The notes: a model not told the origin generated them from the sequence alone. A DNA stretch of 64,000 bases from Gyrodactylus bullatarudis (GCA_012064415.1 SSNU01000029.1:62001-126000); one strand, 5' to 3'; counted from the first letter of the stretch, positions 23,591-36,048 are shown. Made by a program: numbers and translations.

Positions 23591-24620
23591 AATAAATTCT
23601 TTATTGTCTGTTTGTGTACAAATTAGAAATTTTCAAGATATTTATAAATTTCTTTTTTGGTAAGTCACTAAAAATTGAGGGTATCCTCTCAAAGAAATAT
23701 AATGATTTTAAAGAGTTATTAATAGGCCTGAGTATTTTAACGCAGTTATTTCCCAGCATTCTTTCACATGGGGCAGCATGAGTACTAATGTTAGAGTTGG
23801 CAAGTTTGAGGCACCTAAAATATCTTCAATGTCGGAGTAATTTGATTTTGCAGAAGCTGTTATTCTGAAAATCTTTTTTGACTTGCATCAAGGACGTGAG
23901 AAATCGATAGAAATACTCAACTGTTGGCCTTGCATAGATATTATAAAGTGAAATTTTCATCTTATTGGTTTCGGCAATTTTATGAATATGTAAAGTTCTA
24001 GCAGCAAAAAGGTTGGCAATGGATTTGATATAATTATCGAAAAGCAAGTTGAAATCATATATATATTCAAGACCAAGATCACGAATAATAGTTTTTCTTT
24101 CGAGAGTAAAATCAGCCGATACAATAGTAGAGGTGAAAGTATTGGGCTTTCGAAAAGATATTAGAAAAAATTTTTTCAAAAAATTGATTGTTAGGGAATA
24201 GCAATTGAGTTTTAAGGTTAATTGAATGATTAACAGTCTCAATTATAAAATCAACATCAATTGATCTATCAGGAAAAGAAAAACATATTTTGAGATCGTC
24301 GGAAAATTAAAAAAAATTTAATATTAGAGGATTGGGACTGTATTTTGGAAAATACAAGTTTGAATAGTAATGGACCAATTCTATTTCCTTGCGTTATGTT
24401 AATAAAAGAGGAGGATTTATTTTTTATCGAAACAAATTGAGTTCGGCATGAAAGGATAGATACATGAAATTTGATAAGTTTTGGCCCTGAATAAATTCAA
24501 CTAGAACATTCATAATCGAAGAGAAGGAAAGGGAGTCAAAGGCTTTTTTGAAAATCAATATAAATGAAAAAATTTTGAATATTTTCAGTCTGACATTTCT
24601 GGATATTTCTGATCAATGAA
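23590..24620 (-). mobile_element. LINE, second copy, 5'-truncated and inverted
   Basis: The minus frame 23826-24242 carries the ORF2 region just downstream of the reverse transcriptase palm (TIIRDLGLEYIYDFNLLFDN, AETNKMKISLYNIYARPTVE). Shifted frames then give KLANSN and SLKSLYFFERIPSIF. Upstream, to about 24620, stop-riddled RT sequence is visible. The 3' end faces the 3' end of the first copy. It diverges strongly from that copy and is an older insertion. Confidence 0.8.
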
Positions 24621-25040
24621 TAATTAAAAATGATGTCAACCTACCAGGTGGACAACTTGCTTGGGCATGATAAAATTTAACTCTAGGAGAGGATTGTTAT
24701 TTCAATACAAAGATTTAACAATAAAACAAATCTAAAATTATTTTATAATTATTGGGGCGATTTGAAAATTACCGGAATCTTTCTGAATTTGAAGAAGTAT
24801 ACACTAGACCATAGAATCCTGCAGAATTCTTATTTTCAGAATGGTTCTTAAAATTTTTAATCTTGCGTCAAAATATTTTGAATAAACCAAATGCATTCAA
24901 TGTTTTTATGAATAAAGCTTGTAAATTTTTACCTTAATTTTCATATATTAATCATAGAAAGCAATTTTGTCATTATCTAAAACAGGCTGCAGTAAATTAA
25001 CCAGATACAACTTTTTACAGAAATATTTAATTTTCTTTTG

Positions 25041-25242
25041 TTCACCCCTTTCGGTTCCAATTTTTTTGAACCTTCATAACTCTACCAGTTTGATAGGTTT
25101 CTGGATCAATTAAAGTTTAAATTGAAGCGCACAATGTGAGCTTGTTTTAGTAATATTTTTGGCCAAATAACTTGGTATCTTCATAGCTAAATTTTGGTTT
25201 TTATAAAAATTGTGAAATAGTCTCGGCACCGAAAGGGTTAAG
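25041..25242. repeat. Short MITE with CCCTTTCGGT termini
   Basis: CACCCCTTTCGGTTCC at 25043-25058 is an imperfect inverted copy of GGCACCGAAAGGGTTA at 25226-25241. The internal GGTTTCTGGATCAATTAAAG recurs in altered form near 26440. It has no coding capacity. Confidence 0.5.
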
Positions 25243-26619
25243 TTTATTAATAAATTCGCGCAAGATTTATTTTCGTTCTGATTCTTAATGATCCTACTAT
25301 TTCTTTACAAATTCGTAGAATTGATAGAAATTTGATTTTTAAATTAATGTGAATAATAAAATTTATTATGTTAAGTTATTTAGTGTAAATTTGGCACTGT
25401 TAACATATTTCATTACGATTTAACAAGATTTGCGACACTCATCTTTTACCTGTTTTTCAAATGAAAGAACTAGAGAAAATGGGATAATTTTTTCATGTCT
25501 AACTCTAAAAATATCCTTAATGTTATAATTTAATATTAATTCTGATACATAAAATCAAGTAACCGAATTTGCGTGATTTAAATCAAGCTATTCAATATTT
25601 CGTGTTAGAGACAGAGAGAGACGGAAAAACTTTCCTTCAGAAATGTCATCAAAGTTGTAAGAATTTACATTTGAAATAAGTAGACTGTCCTTATTTTTAT
25701 TGAATCTATAACTTTGAATGTGAAATTTTCTGAGAACTATTGAGAAAAGAAGAAAACTGAATTCGATATTATTTTCATTTCTCATAAAACAAGTGTATCT
25801 TCAGATGAAAATCCAAACTAATTAGGAATATTGAAATTCATTCAAAATTTCTTCCCCTTTTTTGTCCAAGGTTTACTCGTGATATTAGCCGATTAGTTGA
25901 TACTGACCCTTTTATCAATGGAATTATCTCTCAACTTTGATCTAAAATATTATATAACACGCCTGTATTGAAGTTTTTTTGACAGAGACTTGAGATATGG
26001 AGATATTTCCCGGCATCTGTCTTCTCATGGATATACTTGTTAGCATGACATCTGGGAAACTTGATGTCTCTTTCATTTGCTTTGGGGAATTTTAATTCCG
26101 GGTAGATTTCTATTATTTTTTTAAAATATGGCATCAAAGTTCTAAGCTAAAAGGTATCTCAACCAAATTAATAATCTCAAAAAAAACCTTTTACATAATA
26201 GAAAGATCATCTTCAGTTTGCTAAAAATAAACTCGATGTTGTATTTTGTAAATATCATATTAATTGATTTTTCATATTTTATTCTTTCTACTTGAAAGTA
26301 AATCTATTTCAACATAAATCTAATTTTTTCATTAATTTTTCATAAAAACAATTTTCAAACCAAGATAGTTCGATCCACTCTTACTAATTTTTAAGGTGCC
26401 GAAGAATATGTATGTTCTAACCAATATTAGTTTGGTAGCTTTCTGGATCGACTAAAGTTTAAATTGAGCCCAAAATGTGTACTAGCCTTAGATTATGTAA
26501 TATACTTTTGTAGATTCACGATTAAGTGTTCAATTATGAAAAATCTCGAAACATTAAAATGTTTATAATAATTATTTTTCGTAATTTGGAAAATTGTTTT
26601 GATCAATGATGAAATCTGA

Positions 26620-27000
26620 AATCTCAGTACTCAAACGTCTGAAAGAGGAAAAAGGCTAGTTTTATTTCCATTAAATATAATTTATTGATAAATTTTTGAG
26701 ACTTGAATAATTAATTTTCAAGTGATCTGAGAATATAATATCGATTTTTTGATAAAAAATTCGAATATGTAAAAGATTTTTTGGAATCCTACTCATTTTT
26801 CCCACATTTACGAAAAAAATTCTGAAAAATTTCAAATTTCGATTTGGCGCCAAATTCCCATCTTTTCGAACTTTTAAATCAATTTTTTTGAAAGATTAAC
26901 CATTTTTAAAGGATCACGATAATACGAAGTTTTATTGATTTTCAAGTTGTGAAAATGAGAAAAAAATCGAAATTCAGCTCCCAAATGTTAATGAAGTTAT
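26620..27000. repeat. Foldback/MITE, family A
   Basis: Contains the family A hallmarks: a TTTTTTGATAAAAAATTCGAA segment, AGATTTTTTGGAATCCTACTC, GATTTGGCGCCAAATTCCC and a degenerate right arm. Confidence 0.6.
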
Positions 27001-29375
27001 GCATCAGAACAGATTCAGCATAATTGATTTCTTGTCTTATCCTTCTTCTTTCGACCACACTCCCACTTTCAAATAAATAAAAAATCTGAGTTGAACTTTA
27101 TTTTTATTTAGAATAACAAACCTTCATACCATGATATATCATCCCAATAAAGAAAGGAGATTAATTTCGTGACAGGTTCAAAATAGAATCTAGAGGAATT
27201 AAAAAAAAATTTCTATTGATCAATGATCATTATTGTTTAAATATTCATCTAGAAATTGAAAAAATTTATTTTCCATAGTTCAAGGGGCTCTGAATGTAAT
27301 TTCTTTCTGTATTATTATAAGATTATCGAAGAGATTTCTATCATATCCACATGGGTATTCATTATAATATTCAAACAAATCCGTTAGGATTCCTTGAGGG
27401 AAACTATGTAAATAAATTGTATTTATATTCTTCCTGGAAGCTATAAATTGAAATGTATAAACAGTAATTGGTCTTGAATAACAAGAGAGATAAAAGATAA
27501 TCTATTGCATAATTGCAAATTGAATAGCTTGCATGATAGATTCTATGGTCTAGTGTATAGTTCTTCAAATCCAGATAGATTCAAAGAAATAAAAGAGAAT
27601 TTGTTACACTTTGGTTTAAAAATATTTAACCTTCAAGTAGAAAGTAAATCCAAGCAAAAATTATCCAGGTAAAGAGAGGCGATGTTAGGTTCATAAATAA
27701 ATATACCGCTTTATTTCGTGGCATAATCTTCAGCTTTTACATGCCAGATTTATATATGCCATATACACAAAAAGAAACTTGATTAACTCTTCTTTTCATA
27801 GCCTCCTCTAAGGCTCGTGCGTCAGTGCTAGGAGCTTTTGTAGAAAGTATTCTTTCTAAAGGTAAATTTTTTGAGTATTGAGATATTGTTGGATAAATTA
27901 GTTGGTATGGGTCTATCTTTTAGTCATTCATTTTATGTTCACTTGCTCAGACTAAATCAGAGGTTTCTCAACACCTTTCAGACAATAAAATATTTCTAAG
28001 GTTAATTCCGAAAATGGTGCATAAAGATTGACCAAAGGTTTATTGCATCCAAGATTGTCGCCTAAAATACTAGGTAACTATTGTGGATCTGAATTTGATT
28101 TCTTTGGGAATTATCTGATTTTCAAAGATCTAAATACATAACTAGTGAATACAATCCATTTGAGTATACCTAAAATAGAGATTAGTTTTTTATTGCAGTG
28201 TTAATCAACATTATCGCAGCGTAGGCTTTTTAAAAAATTACAAGAATGATGATATTTTACTGAAATATCAATTTTTAATTAGAGCGATAAATTAGCTAAT
28301 TTTGCTATTGATAGAATTTTGATACCTGTATCATTCTTAATTATTCAGAATTGCAAATTCGTTGCCTTTAATATGAGATGGTCACATATTCATACCTGAT
28401 GGAAGATATGTCCTTGTCATATGAAAAAATAAATTCTGAATTACTTCCTTGCTGATAAGTATTTAGATTTTGATGGATGATTATTAAAAAATCGAAATCA
28501 GATGCCCTAAAATTGGAAAAAAATTTGATAAATAGACATGCGATATTTTGGTCTATTTTATTTACTATTTTCGTAGTTAATCCAATTTTTCTATTATTCT
28601 CGGATTAATATAAAAATTAATCTTTTAGTTGAATTTAGGCATAAAAATTATAAAACGGTAATTTTTTATTTCTACAGCTAGGTGATATGAAGATGGGTAT
28701 TTCGAGTAAGGGCCGAATATCGCCTGAAGGGAATCATTTTCATTCCATCAATGTTGGGAAGACTAACTCGAATCTTTGTGAATTTGAAGAAACATAATAG
28801 TGGCCTATCATAGTTTAATTTAACCTGTTCCGATAACAGTCAAGTAATTAAATTCAATAATTTAAAAATAAGTAACATGGAAAGAACATCATATAGGACC
28901 AGTATAAACTACGAATGAGTTAAGAGAGATCATAAAATCTGATCTAGGAATAATGCAATGCAAAAAATGAGCGTAAAAGTTTTATTACAGTTTTCTTGTA
29001 AGAAATCGATTAATTTACATCAAATAAATCAGGATTGGGTGAATATAAAATCAAAATATCTTAATTTAAAAAGTCATGAGATGATTAATTATTATAATAG
29101 AAATTATGCATTTATTTAGAAAATCTCGAAATAAGCCCTAAATTTAATCTGTATTTTTGATATATTATGTGATTTATTTTCATGTTTGCTGCCCTTTTTA
29201 GATTGAATCCTATAAAATACCTCATTATGAAGGCTAGTAATTTGAAAAAAATCTGGAAATATTAAGAAAATAAAATTTATTCTCAAATAAACTTGTCATG
29301 TTTATTGTTTACTGATAAAAAAATTTGAAAAATACTCTTTTTCATCATTTCATTTTTCTGCAAAATACATCTTCA

Positions 29376-30677
29376 TCAAAAATCTGTTGTTTTGAAACTC
29401 CTCTGATTATTTTCGTTGTTGTTATTGTGATTCCTGAAACATAAACTAAATGGACCACATGATAAAAGAGCTCTTAGGAATCTTCTACGAAAGCCAGATA
29501 CTGTACATAAAAGAACATAAAAATTTGCTCCATTGTTTGTGAAGGCAAGCATATATAACATATCATATATTGGAATGTCAAATGTGGAAGGTTTTTCAAT
29601 TCTAGGTAAAATTATCAGGGAGTACAAGTAGCTCGGGAAGCTGACGACAAAATTCAATACACTCAGACATATTAGAGCTTTAAATACATAGAGGTTGCCA
29701 TTTGAAAAGGACGGTGTGGATGAGTTTGCTGGGTTACTCTCTTTTCTGGCATCAGTCTTTTGAGAATTTTGAGTTGCTTTTATGGATCCTAACATGCGTT
29801 GGCTATTGTTGTTACGATCACCAGATAATTTTCCCCTACTCCGGGATAATTTTAAAGTATTCAGAGTTATCTGATGTCTTTTTATGGATCTATATACAAT
29901 AATGTTTGTAGGTATTATGATGATATAAGCTAATATTGCTTGTGTGAAAAATTCGATATAATCACGAACTGCTGCACCATAACTGCCGTCACATTCATCG
30001 GTGCCAGGTCTAACTTTGACATCATTGAACACAATTGAATGCTTTGTGAAGATGATCAATAATCCTATTGTAAATGCTATTATAATATACTTGGTTGGTC
30101 TTGCAACATAATGATCTGAAAATAAATTGACTCTTCTCGAGATGCTGTCGAAGAATCGTTGAATGAATGTCCTCTTCTTCATGTCATCTTCACTCATCTT
30201 TCGAAAGATTCCATCTACAACAGCATCTCGATACATTTGTTTACATTTGGCCAATGTTACCAGGCTATCATTAAGACTTCGTACAGAATTGCTTATGATA
30301 ATGCACCTGTCTAAACAAAGTATTGATAATACTAGCATTGAAAAGTTTGTCGAAATGTAAACAGCAAATACATGAAACGGACATAACCGTTCATATTTAA
30401 TTCTTATATCAATACCCCAAGTCACTCGGATCCAATATCTTGAGACAGCTATCCAAATAACAAAGCAGTCAGCAACTGTCATCAATGAGAATAATGTCCT
30501 TGTGGTCAATTTTATCCTGCCTTTATCCTTGAGAATAATGACTGCTACACCAAAATTCCCAAGCGTCCCACCGACAATTAGGAAGGCTCCATAAATTGAA
30601 AAAATACATCTAGCTATAAGAGTTGTCGAGGGTAGAAAATATGGTTCGTCCAAAGTTATGTTCATTCTTGATTTCAC
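29376..30677 (-). CDS. Class A (rhodopsin-type) G-protein-coupled receptor, intronless
   Basis: 433 residues with seven hydrophobic segments. TM1 (about 22-50) has GTLGNF with the conserved Asn. TM2 has LMTVADCFVIW with the Asp. TM3 starts after a Cys (LCPFHVFAVYIS) and ends in the DRC form of the DRY motif. TM4 (YIIIAFTIGLLIIF) lacks the usual Trp. Extracellular loop 2 has the partner Cys (GTDECDGSYG). TM5 ends TNIIVYRSIK. TM6 lacks CWxP, and TM7 ends NNGANFYVLLCTVSGFRRRF in place of NPxxY. A long Ser/Asn-rich third intracellular loop (about 265-325) and an Asn-rich tail complete it. The layout is of a neuropeptide-type receptor at the plasma membrane; I cannot name the ligand. It is a single exon, unlike its neighbours. 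The ATG at 30677 gives a short N-terminus with an NIT glycosylation site. AATAAA sites follow about 100 nt after the stop. Confidence 0.85.
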   Translation of the reverse strand: MKSRMNITLDEPYFLPSTTLIARCIFSIYGAFLIVGGTLGNFGVAVIILKDKGRIKLTTRTLFSLMTVADCFVIWIAVSRYWIRVTWGIDIRIKYERLCPFHVFAVYISTNFSMLVLSILCLDRCIIISNSVRSLNDSLVTLAKCKQMYRDAVVDGIFRKMSEDDMKKRTFIQRFFDSISRRVNLFSDHYVARPTKYIIIAFTIGLLIIFTKHSIVFNDVKVRPGTDECDGSYGAAVRDYIEFFTQAILAYIIIIPTNIIVYRSIKRHQITLNTLKLSRSRGKLSGDRNNNSQRMLGSIKATQNSQKTDARKESNPANSSTPSFSNGNLYVFKALICLSVLNFVVSFPSYLYSLIILPRIEKPSTFDIPIYDMLYMLAFTNNGANFYVLLCTVSGFRRRFLRALLSCGPFSLCFRNHNNNNENNQRSFKTTDF

Positions 30678-32373
30678 ATTGGGATAAAAAGAATATTTTT
30701 TGAAAAATCTTTATTGAATAGTATTTAGTAAACGAACCAATCAGCGTCGAGAATCGAAAATATTGGTCACTTTACTAATAAGTTTTATCCATGTTTATTT
30801 ATGAGTTTTTTACAAAATAAAATTACTCCAATCAAATTGGATCACAGTGTCGCTATTTCTTGTTTTCTTTGAAATCGAGACATTTTTTATTTATATACTG
30901 AAATATAGAAATTAATGGGCTGTACAATTAAGAGAACAGGGAAAGTTTTCAATGTGCATTAAAATATCAAGTTGTAAAATGTATGGGTTAATTCCAAAAT
31001 TGATCTAAAGAAATTCTTTTTCCAAAAATGACCCCAAAGAAAATTTTTTACCGAATATTCACGTATTCGAATTTGTTAGAGATTTTTTGGAATCCTACTT
31101 ATTTTGGCCACTTTTAACCTTTGAAAAATTCTGATAAAAATTATTTTTTTGAAAAATATGGTCATTTTTCAAATTCCGATTTGGCACCAAAATCCCATTT
31201 TTTGGAACTTTGAACTAAAATTTTTTATTGATTTGAAAGTAGGAGGGAGATCAAAAGAGATCAAGATTAGACAAAAAATCAATTCAACTGAATCTGATTT
31301 GATGCAGAACCTCATTACCGTTTGGGAGCGGAATTTCGATTTTTTGATCATTTTCACTACTTGAAAATCAATTAAATTTCCATAATTCAAAATCTCTCGA
31401 AAATGGGAAACCGTCGATAATTTGACGATGCTATTCAGGTTTTTCGTCTTATCTTGATCTTGAAGAAACACTTTTGATCTCCCTCCTACTTTCAAATCAA
31501 TAAAAATTTTCAGCTCAAAATTAAAAAAAATGGAATTTTGAATCGAAATTTGAAAATGATTAAAAGTGGGCAACATGAGTAGGATTCTGAAAAATCTTTT
31601 ACAAATTCGAATATGTGATAAAAATTCGAGATTTCTGTTAAAATCGTAGATTCCCAACTTTATATCTGAACTATCTAAATATTATATTGAATTAAATAAA
31701 AAGTGAAATATACTAACAAAATTGGATGAAATACAGCAAATTCAAACTACTTTTTTGTAAAAAAACATTATCTGTTTAAACAAATTTAGAAATAATTTTC
31801 AAAGATTAATTCTATTATTATCCACCTGAACAGTTTTTAATACAAAAATTTTAAATTTGATGTAAAATAGACTCCCCTTTTTTTGAATATTAGTCGCAAA
31901 TTATATCGATATTTTTATAAAATATCCAAATTATGTTGGCAATATTCCATTTCTTACATAAGAATACATATTTTCAAAATTTTAAACAAAAAGAGATTAA
32001 ATTATACTTGAGAATTAAATTGTATTTAATAAATACTATTTATAATTCTTGGTTAATCTGTCTTTATGTTCAAGGTCAATAATGAAAAATTTCATTTATT
32101 CTATATCTTTAATTTATAAGCTGTCTGATATTCTCAAAGATATTCAAGTTATGATTCTCTTAAATAAAGCTTTATTTTCTTCAGTTCTCTTCAGACCAAA
32201 CACCGACTTTTGGCGAATTTTTATGCATAAAAATTCAGGGAATATCATATAATCTGACAAATCTGACAGTTATTCATCAGAAGGTTACCAATGTATAATA
32301 TGGGAATGACTGTTTTGATTCTTACTTAAGAGTTAAACCTCTGCTTAAAAAGATACTCTGAACTATTTTTCAG
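30678..32373. other. Intergenic with a family A foldback
   Basis: The region between the receptor and the possible channel exon. The foldback near 31070-31670 takes up a third of it; the remainder is AT-rich with no gene recognised. Confidence 0.45.
31070..31670. repeat. Foldback/MITE, family A, long-armed copy
   Basis: The left arm begins near 31074 with GAGATTTTTTGGAATCCTAC and runs to about 31265. The right arm is about 31470-31665 in inverse order. The 162-codon minus frame and the + frame here merely read the arms. The sequence around GATTTGAAAGTAGGAGGGAGATC is repeated in inverse at 31475-31500. Confidence 0.75.
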
Positions 32374-32543
32374 TTTTCAACGAAGGAAAATTTAATTGAT
32401 GGGTTAAATACAACAATAGAGGCACCTAGTTTTATTGAACAGATTTCAGCGAGAGTTGAATTTAACTTGGTGAGCCACAAACGTTGCCTGGCAAATTTCG
32501 GTACCGAGATCAATTTCATTCTGTTGATTCGACTCTCCTGGCA
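32374..32543 (+). CDS. Possible exon of a Cys-loop ligand-gated ion channel
   Basis: An acceptor ATTTTTCAG precedes 32374 and a donor GTGAGT follows 32543. The single open frame reads LIDGLNTTIEAPSFIEQISA, then RVEFNLVSHKR and FILLIRLSW, closing with W plus two bases (CA) of a Gln/His codon. The order hydrophobic beta-strand, loop, strand, L-x-W fits the start of the extracellular domain of Cys-loop receptors, where V-V---L-SI--------Y--D--LRQ-W-D-RL is typical. The composition is clearly richer in GC than the surroundings. I found no partner exons, so the gene is only a proposal. Confidence 0.35.
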
Positions 32544-32957
32544 GTGAGTATGGTGAAGGTTTGGTGCCTCGTATTTAGCCAATTGATGTTGAGATTTCAT
32601 ATAATCAAGTAATTATAGTTATCTATGTAGAGGAAAATTTCCCGTAAGTTACGGGCCATAATCACAAGAAAACACAGATGATTACAGAATTCCTATCATT
32701 ACTTGAGCTACTATAAAAAATTTTCATAAATATAAACAGATAAAAAATATATTTCATTAATTAAGAAGATGATTTTCACTAAGGAATAAATGATATAAAT
32801 CAGCATATGGGTTTTTTTCCAAAATAATTAACATACATTAGCCTAAGTGTTCTGACATCTTCGTAACAGATCATAATCATAAACATATTGCTAAACTCAT
32901 AATAAGCAAATATATTCTTGATTCAAAATAAAGCAGGTTGGCTAATCTATGGAACAT

Positions 32958-33017
32958 TTGCCCCCTCTTGTTTTCCAGTAATTTTTCTTAATGACAAACA
33001 GAAATAAGAGGGGGCAA
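32958..33017. repeat. Perfect 12-bp GC-rich stem-loop
   Basis: TTGCCCCCTCTT at 32958-32969 pairs exactly with AAGAGGGGGCAA at 33006-33017 across a 36-nt loop. It stands out in an AT-rich setting. It could be the ends of a tiny insertion or a structured RNA element; nothing else supports either. Confidence 0.45.
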
Positions 33018-34959
33018 CTGCTCTCTAATTTAACCAGCAGGTTTCTTCTCGATTCGCCTCAACTCTTAAAAGAAATGAAACAACAAATCTAGCCAAAAAT
33101 TGTTTGTTCCAATCACGCGAAAATAAAGTTTATTTAAAGAACACTCTTTTGTTCTTTCTTATTCTTATGAGGGGTATACTCATTGTTTGATGAAATAATC
33201 GAAACAAACACCATTCATTGCTTTAATTTTTTTGATTTAAATCAATAAATATAATAATTGATAGGATATTATTAGATATTATAGAATATCTAAATAAAGG
33301 GAAATCTGAACTATTTTTAAATTATTTTTTGTTCATACCTGAAGTTAAATTGTGGCCATTTGGAAAATTTTGAAATCTGTAGGACCCTAGTTTACCCTTT
33401 TGGCTCAGAGATTATTTCAAAATTTTCATAAAACCCTAAGTTTAGCTATTAAAATATTAAATTTTCAGGCCAAAAATGCTGTTTAAACTTTGATTGATTC
33501 AAAAATCGGTCAAACTACTAAACCTCAGAATTTTTAAAATTTCCTTGTTTTTCCTAAAATTTATTTCTTTCTTCATGGGGTAAAAGTTGGTAACATGAGC
33601 TGAATTTCAATATTTTGATTTTTGTAAAAATCATGGAATCCTAACTTCATATCAACCAAGTATTATTTATCAGGAAAAATTTACTCTTAATTTCAAGGAA
33701 TTCCGAAAACTTTTCTCCCAAGCTAGAATTTTCTTAAATTATTTCATAAAAATATTGAATTACATAATTAAAATCATGATTAAAAACTATTAAAATATGG
33801 AGAATGAAAGTGATCCGAGATCAATATCAAAATTTCAAAAGTTGAGTTGTGTTCTGCATGTAGGAATTTTGAAAAAAATTTGCTATACAAAGTGGGGGTA
33901 ATTTTGATTTTTTTTAATTTTTGAATTTCCTCTGAAAAACGTAGAGTGAAATACAGCTGATATCATGAAAAAGATTATGAGAGAAAAACTGGCAAGGGTA
34001 TCTTTCAGTACAATTGTTCTCGAAAAAATATCCAAATCCATAAAGAATATAAAATGATACAGTTGTATTTTTTTCGATTTTGTCTGATCATAAAAACAAA
34101 TCTACACAGAATGTCAGAATATTCTTGATGAAATACTAATATTTTTTTCCATCTGTTTATATTGTAATCCAAACGTTAAGGAGGTGACTCAGATTGAAAA
34201 TATTCGATTTTCTTGTCCAAGTTTAATCTATAAAAATTCAATTTCATCCCATAGATTAAAAAAAAGAATTTTACGCCAAATTGATATTTGAAAAATTTCC
34301 ATGGTTTTCTTTTGGTTAAAATGGGCGTCATGATTTGAATTCAATATCGCTAAAAAATATTTTTAGATGCTACAATGAGTTTTTGATGATGAGTTTTTTT
34401 AGATAAAAAACCTTTTGTAAATGGATTGCATTTTTAAAATCCCTTTCGGCTCGAAAGTAGACGATTTCATCTGAAATTGAAGATGATTTTTTAATTTTTT
34501 GTCTCTATTAAGTCTTATGAAACAAATAGATATCGGTTTTCCTTAATAGAATATAGGGATAAAAATGAGCACATGCGTTAATTGAAGCTAATTTAATATC
34601 CGGATCAAGTGAATTATTCAATGTATATTAAGTAAATATCCGCTTTTTTCGTTTGATATGTTGGGAGTTGTTCTTTTGAAAAAAATATCGTAGTGATGAA
34701 AAATCATTATATCACTAGAAAATGCTCGCTATTTATTTAGACTAGTTTACAGACGAATAGATTTTTACCCAGTACCTAAAGCTAGTTAGCATGGAATTTA
34801 CTATTTTTCTCTGGATTTCGATAACGTCCCAAAATCCCACTTTTTCAACCTATCGAAAAAAAATTCGAAGAAGTTCAAAGAAATTCATCAATAGAAATTA
34901 CAGCCTTTTCCCAGAATTTATTTTTTATTCCAACAAAATATAGTGTAAAAAAGGTAAAA

Positions 34960-35235
34960 AACAGTTTCAAAGGATTAGATGTATGTTAAAATCTATTCTC
35001 AGAAATATCTGAAAACAAAGGTAGAAATTCTCAAAAGTCGAGGGAGTAAATATACTTAAATTCAGAGTGAAATAATATTAGTTTAAATCCAGTTAGTGAC
35101 TGTACCCACTAAGCCACTGCGACAATAATAAGTATTAATAATTTAATTTAAGAGATGCAAAGAATCAACCTTCTCTTCCAGAAATTTTCGATTATTTTCA
35201 AATAAATTTCCAAACTTATCTTTCAATTTTGAAAA
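34960..35235 (-). repeat. Dispersed repeat, possible tRNA-derived SINE (copy 2)
   Basis: A homologue of 1060-1345. On minus it has CGCAGTGGCTTAGTGGGTAC, an excellent tRNA 5'-half and A-box (core 35105-35116). The B-box position is degenerate. Confidence 0.45.
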
Positions 35236-36048
35236 TACCTGTGTATTCGACCAAAAATATTTAGATAAAAAGCAGTTCTCTACTAAAGATCTTATACAGT
35301 TCTTAAGATCTTTAGAGTCTGGTTAATTCCAATTTTCATTTCATCTTTTATCTACAGAATAAAATTAAGGATAATTATGGTATACGAAAAATTGAATAAA
35401 CTTTATCGTGGCTTATTTATTTGAGGATTAACTCTATTTATAAGATCTTTAGGACTTTTAGCATTTAGAAAATTTAATTAGATCTTTACCCAAAAATAAC
35501 TCCAGATTGAGTTATAAAGAAATTTTATGAGAAACAATCATCTACATCTTTTGCAATGACTGAAGAATTAATTATATCCCATGGTCTGAAAGGAAAAAAA
35601 TTTTTTAGAAAAATTTAGTCTCTAATATTTTGTGGGAAATCAAGGGTTTAAAGGAACAACACACTTTATTCATTTTTGATATATTCTCGAAAATTTAATA
35701 TTAAATTTTTTGAATAATATTACACGCTGATAATATTTTTGTCACAGAGATTACCATACATGTGAGAAAATTGCTCTCGTGATTTTATTGTTTGCTCATA
35801 GGAAAAAATCTGATGAATTGTAAATAAGAGGGAATTCAAGTTTCCTAGTCAAATTTCCATTGCTAATATTTATTTTTTGACAGCAAAATTTTCTAGTGAG
35901 GAAATTTTCCCATTCAAAATATCTACAACAAACTTGATGAAAGAATAAATTATTATTTATTGATTTTTCTGACGATTTGCTCATATTATATTGAGAATAA
36001 AAATTACAGGCTGTAATCTACAGCTAAACCAGTGTTAAATATAAAGCT

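Larger units (their letters stand above)
24621..29270. other. Gene-poor AT-rich region with MITEs
   Basis: Includes an inverted-terminus element at 25041-25242, related sequence near 26390-26480 and a family A foldback at 26620-27000. Short frames (25588-25785, 25931-26137, both minus) show no motif. Sequence near 27740-28080 is less AT-rich but has stops in all frames; it may be decayed transposon. Confidence 0.45.

Noticed and set aside
31149..31657. Open frames of 71 and 162 codons
   Set aside because: They read the inverted arms of a family A foldback on both strands.
32370..32600. 76-codon minus-strand frame
   Set aside because: It is the shadow of the candidate + exon 32374-32543, which has proper splice sites while this frame has none.
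33820..33850. GATCCGAGA after an AG as continuation (W-x-D-P-R) of the channel exon
   Set aside because: Fits the first codons, but the following residues look non-coding and reach a stop without channel motifs.
35813..35835. CTGATGA as a further hammerhead core
   Set aside because: No GAAA box at the right distance and no stem I; also true for the CTGATGA near 52920.
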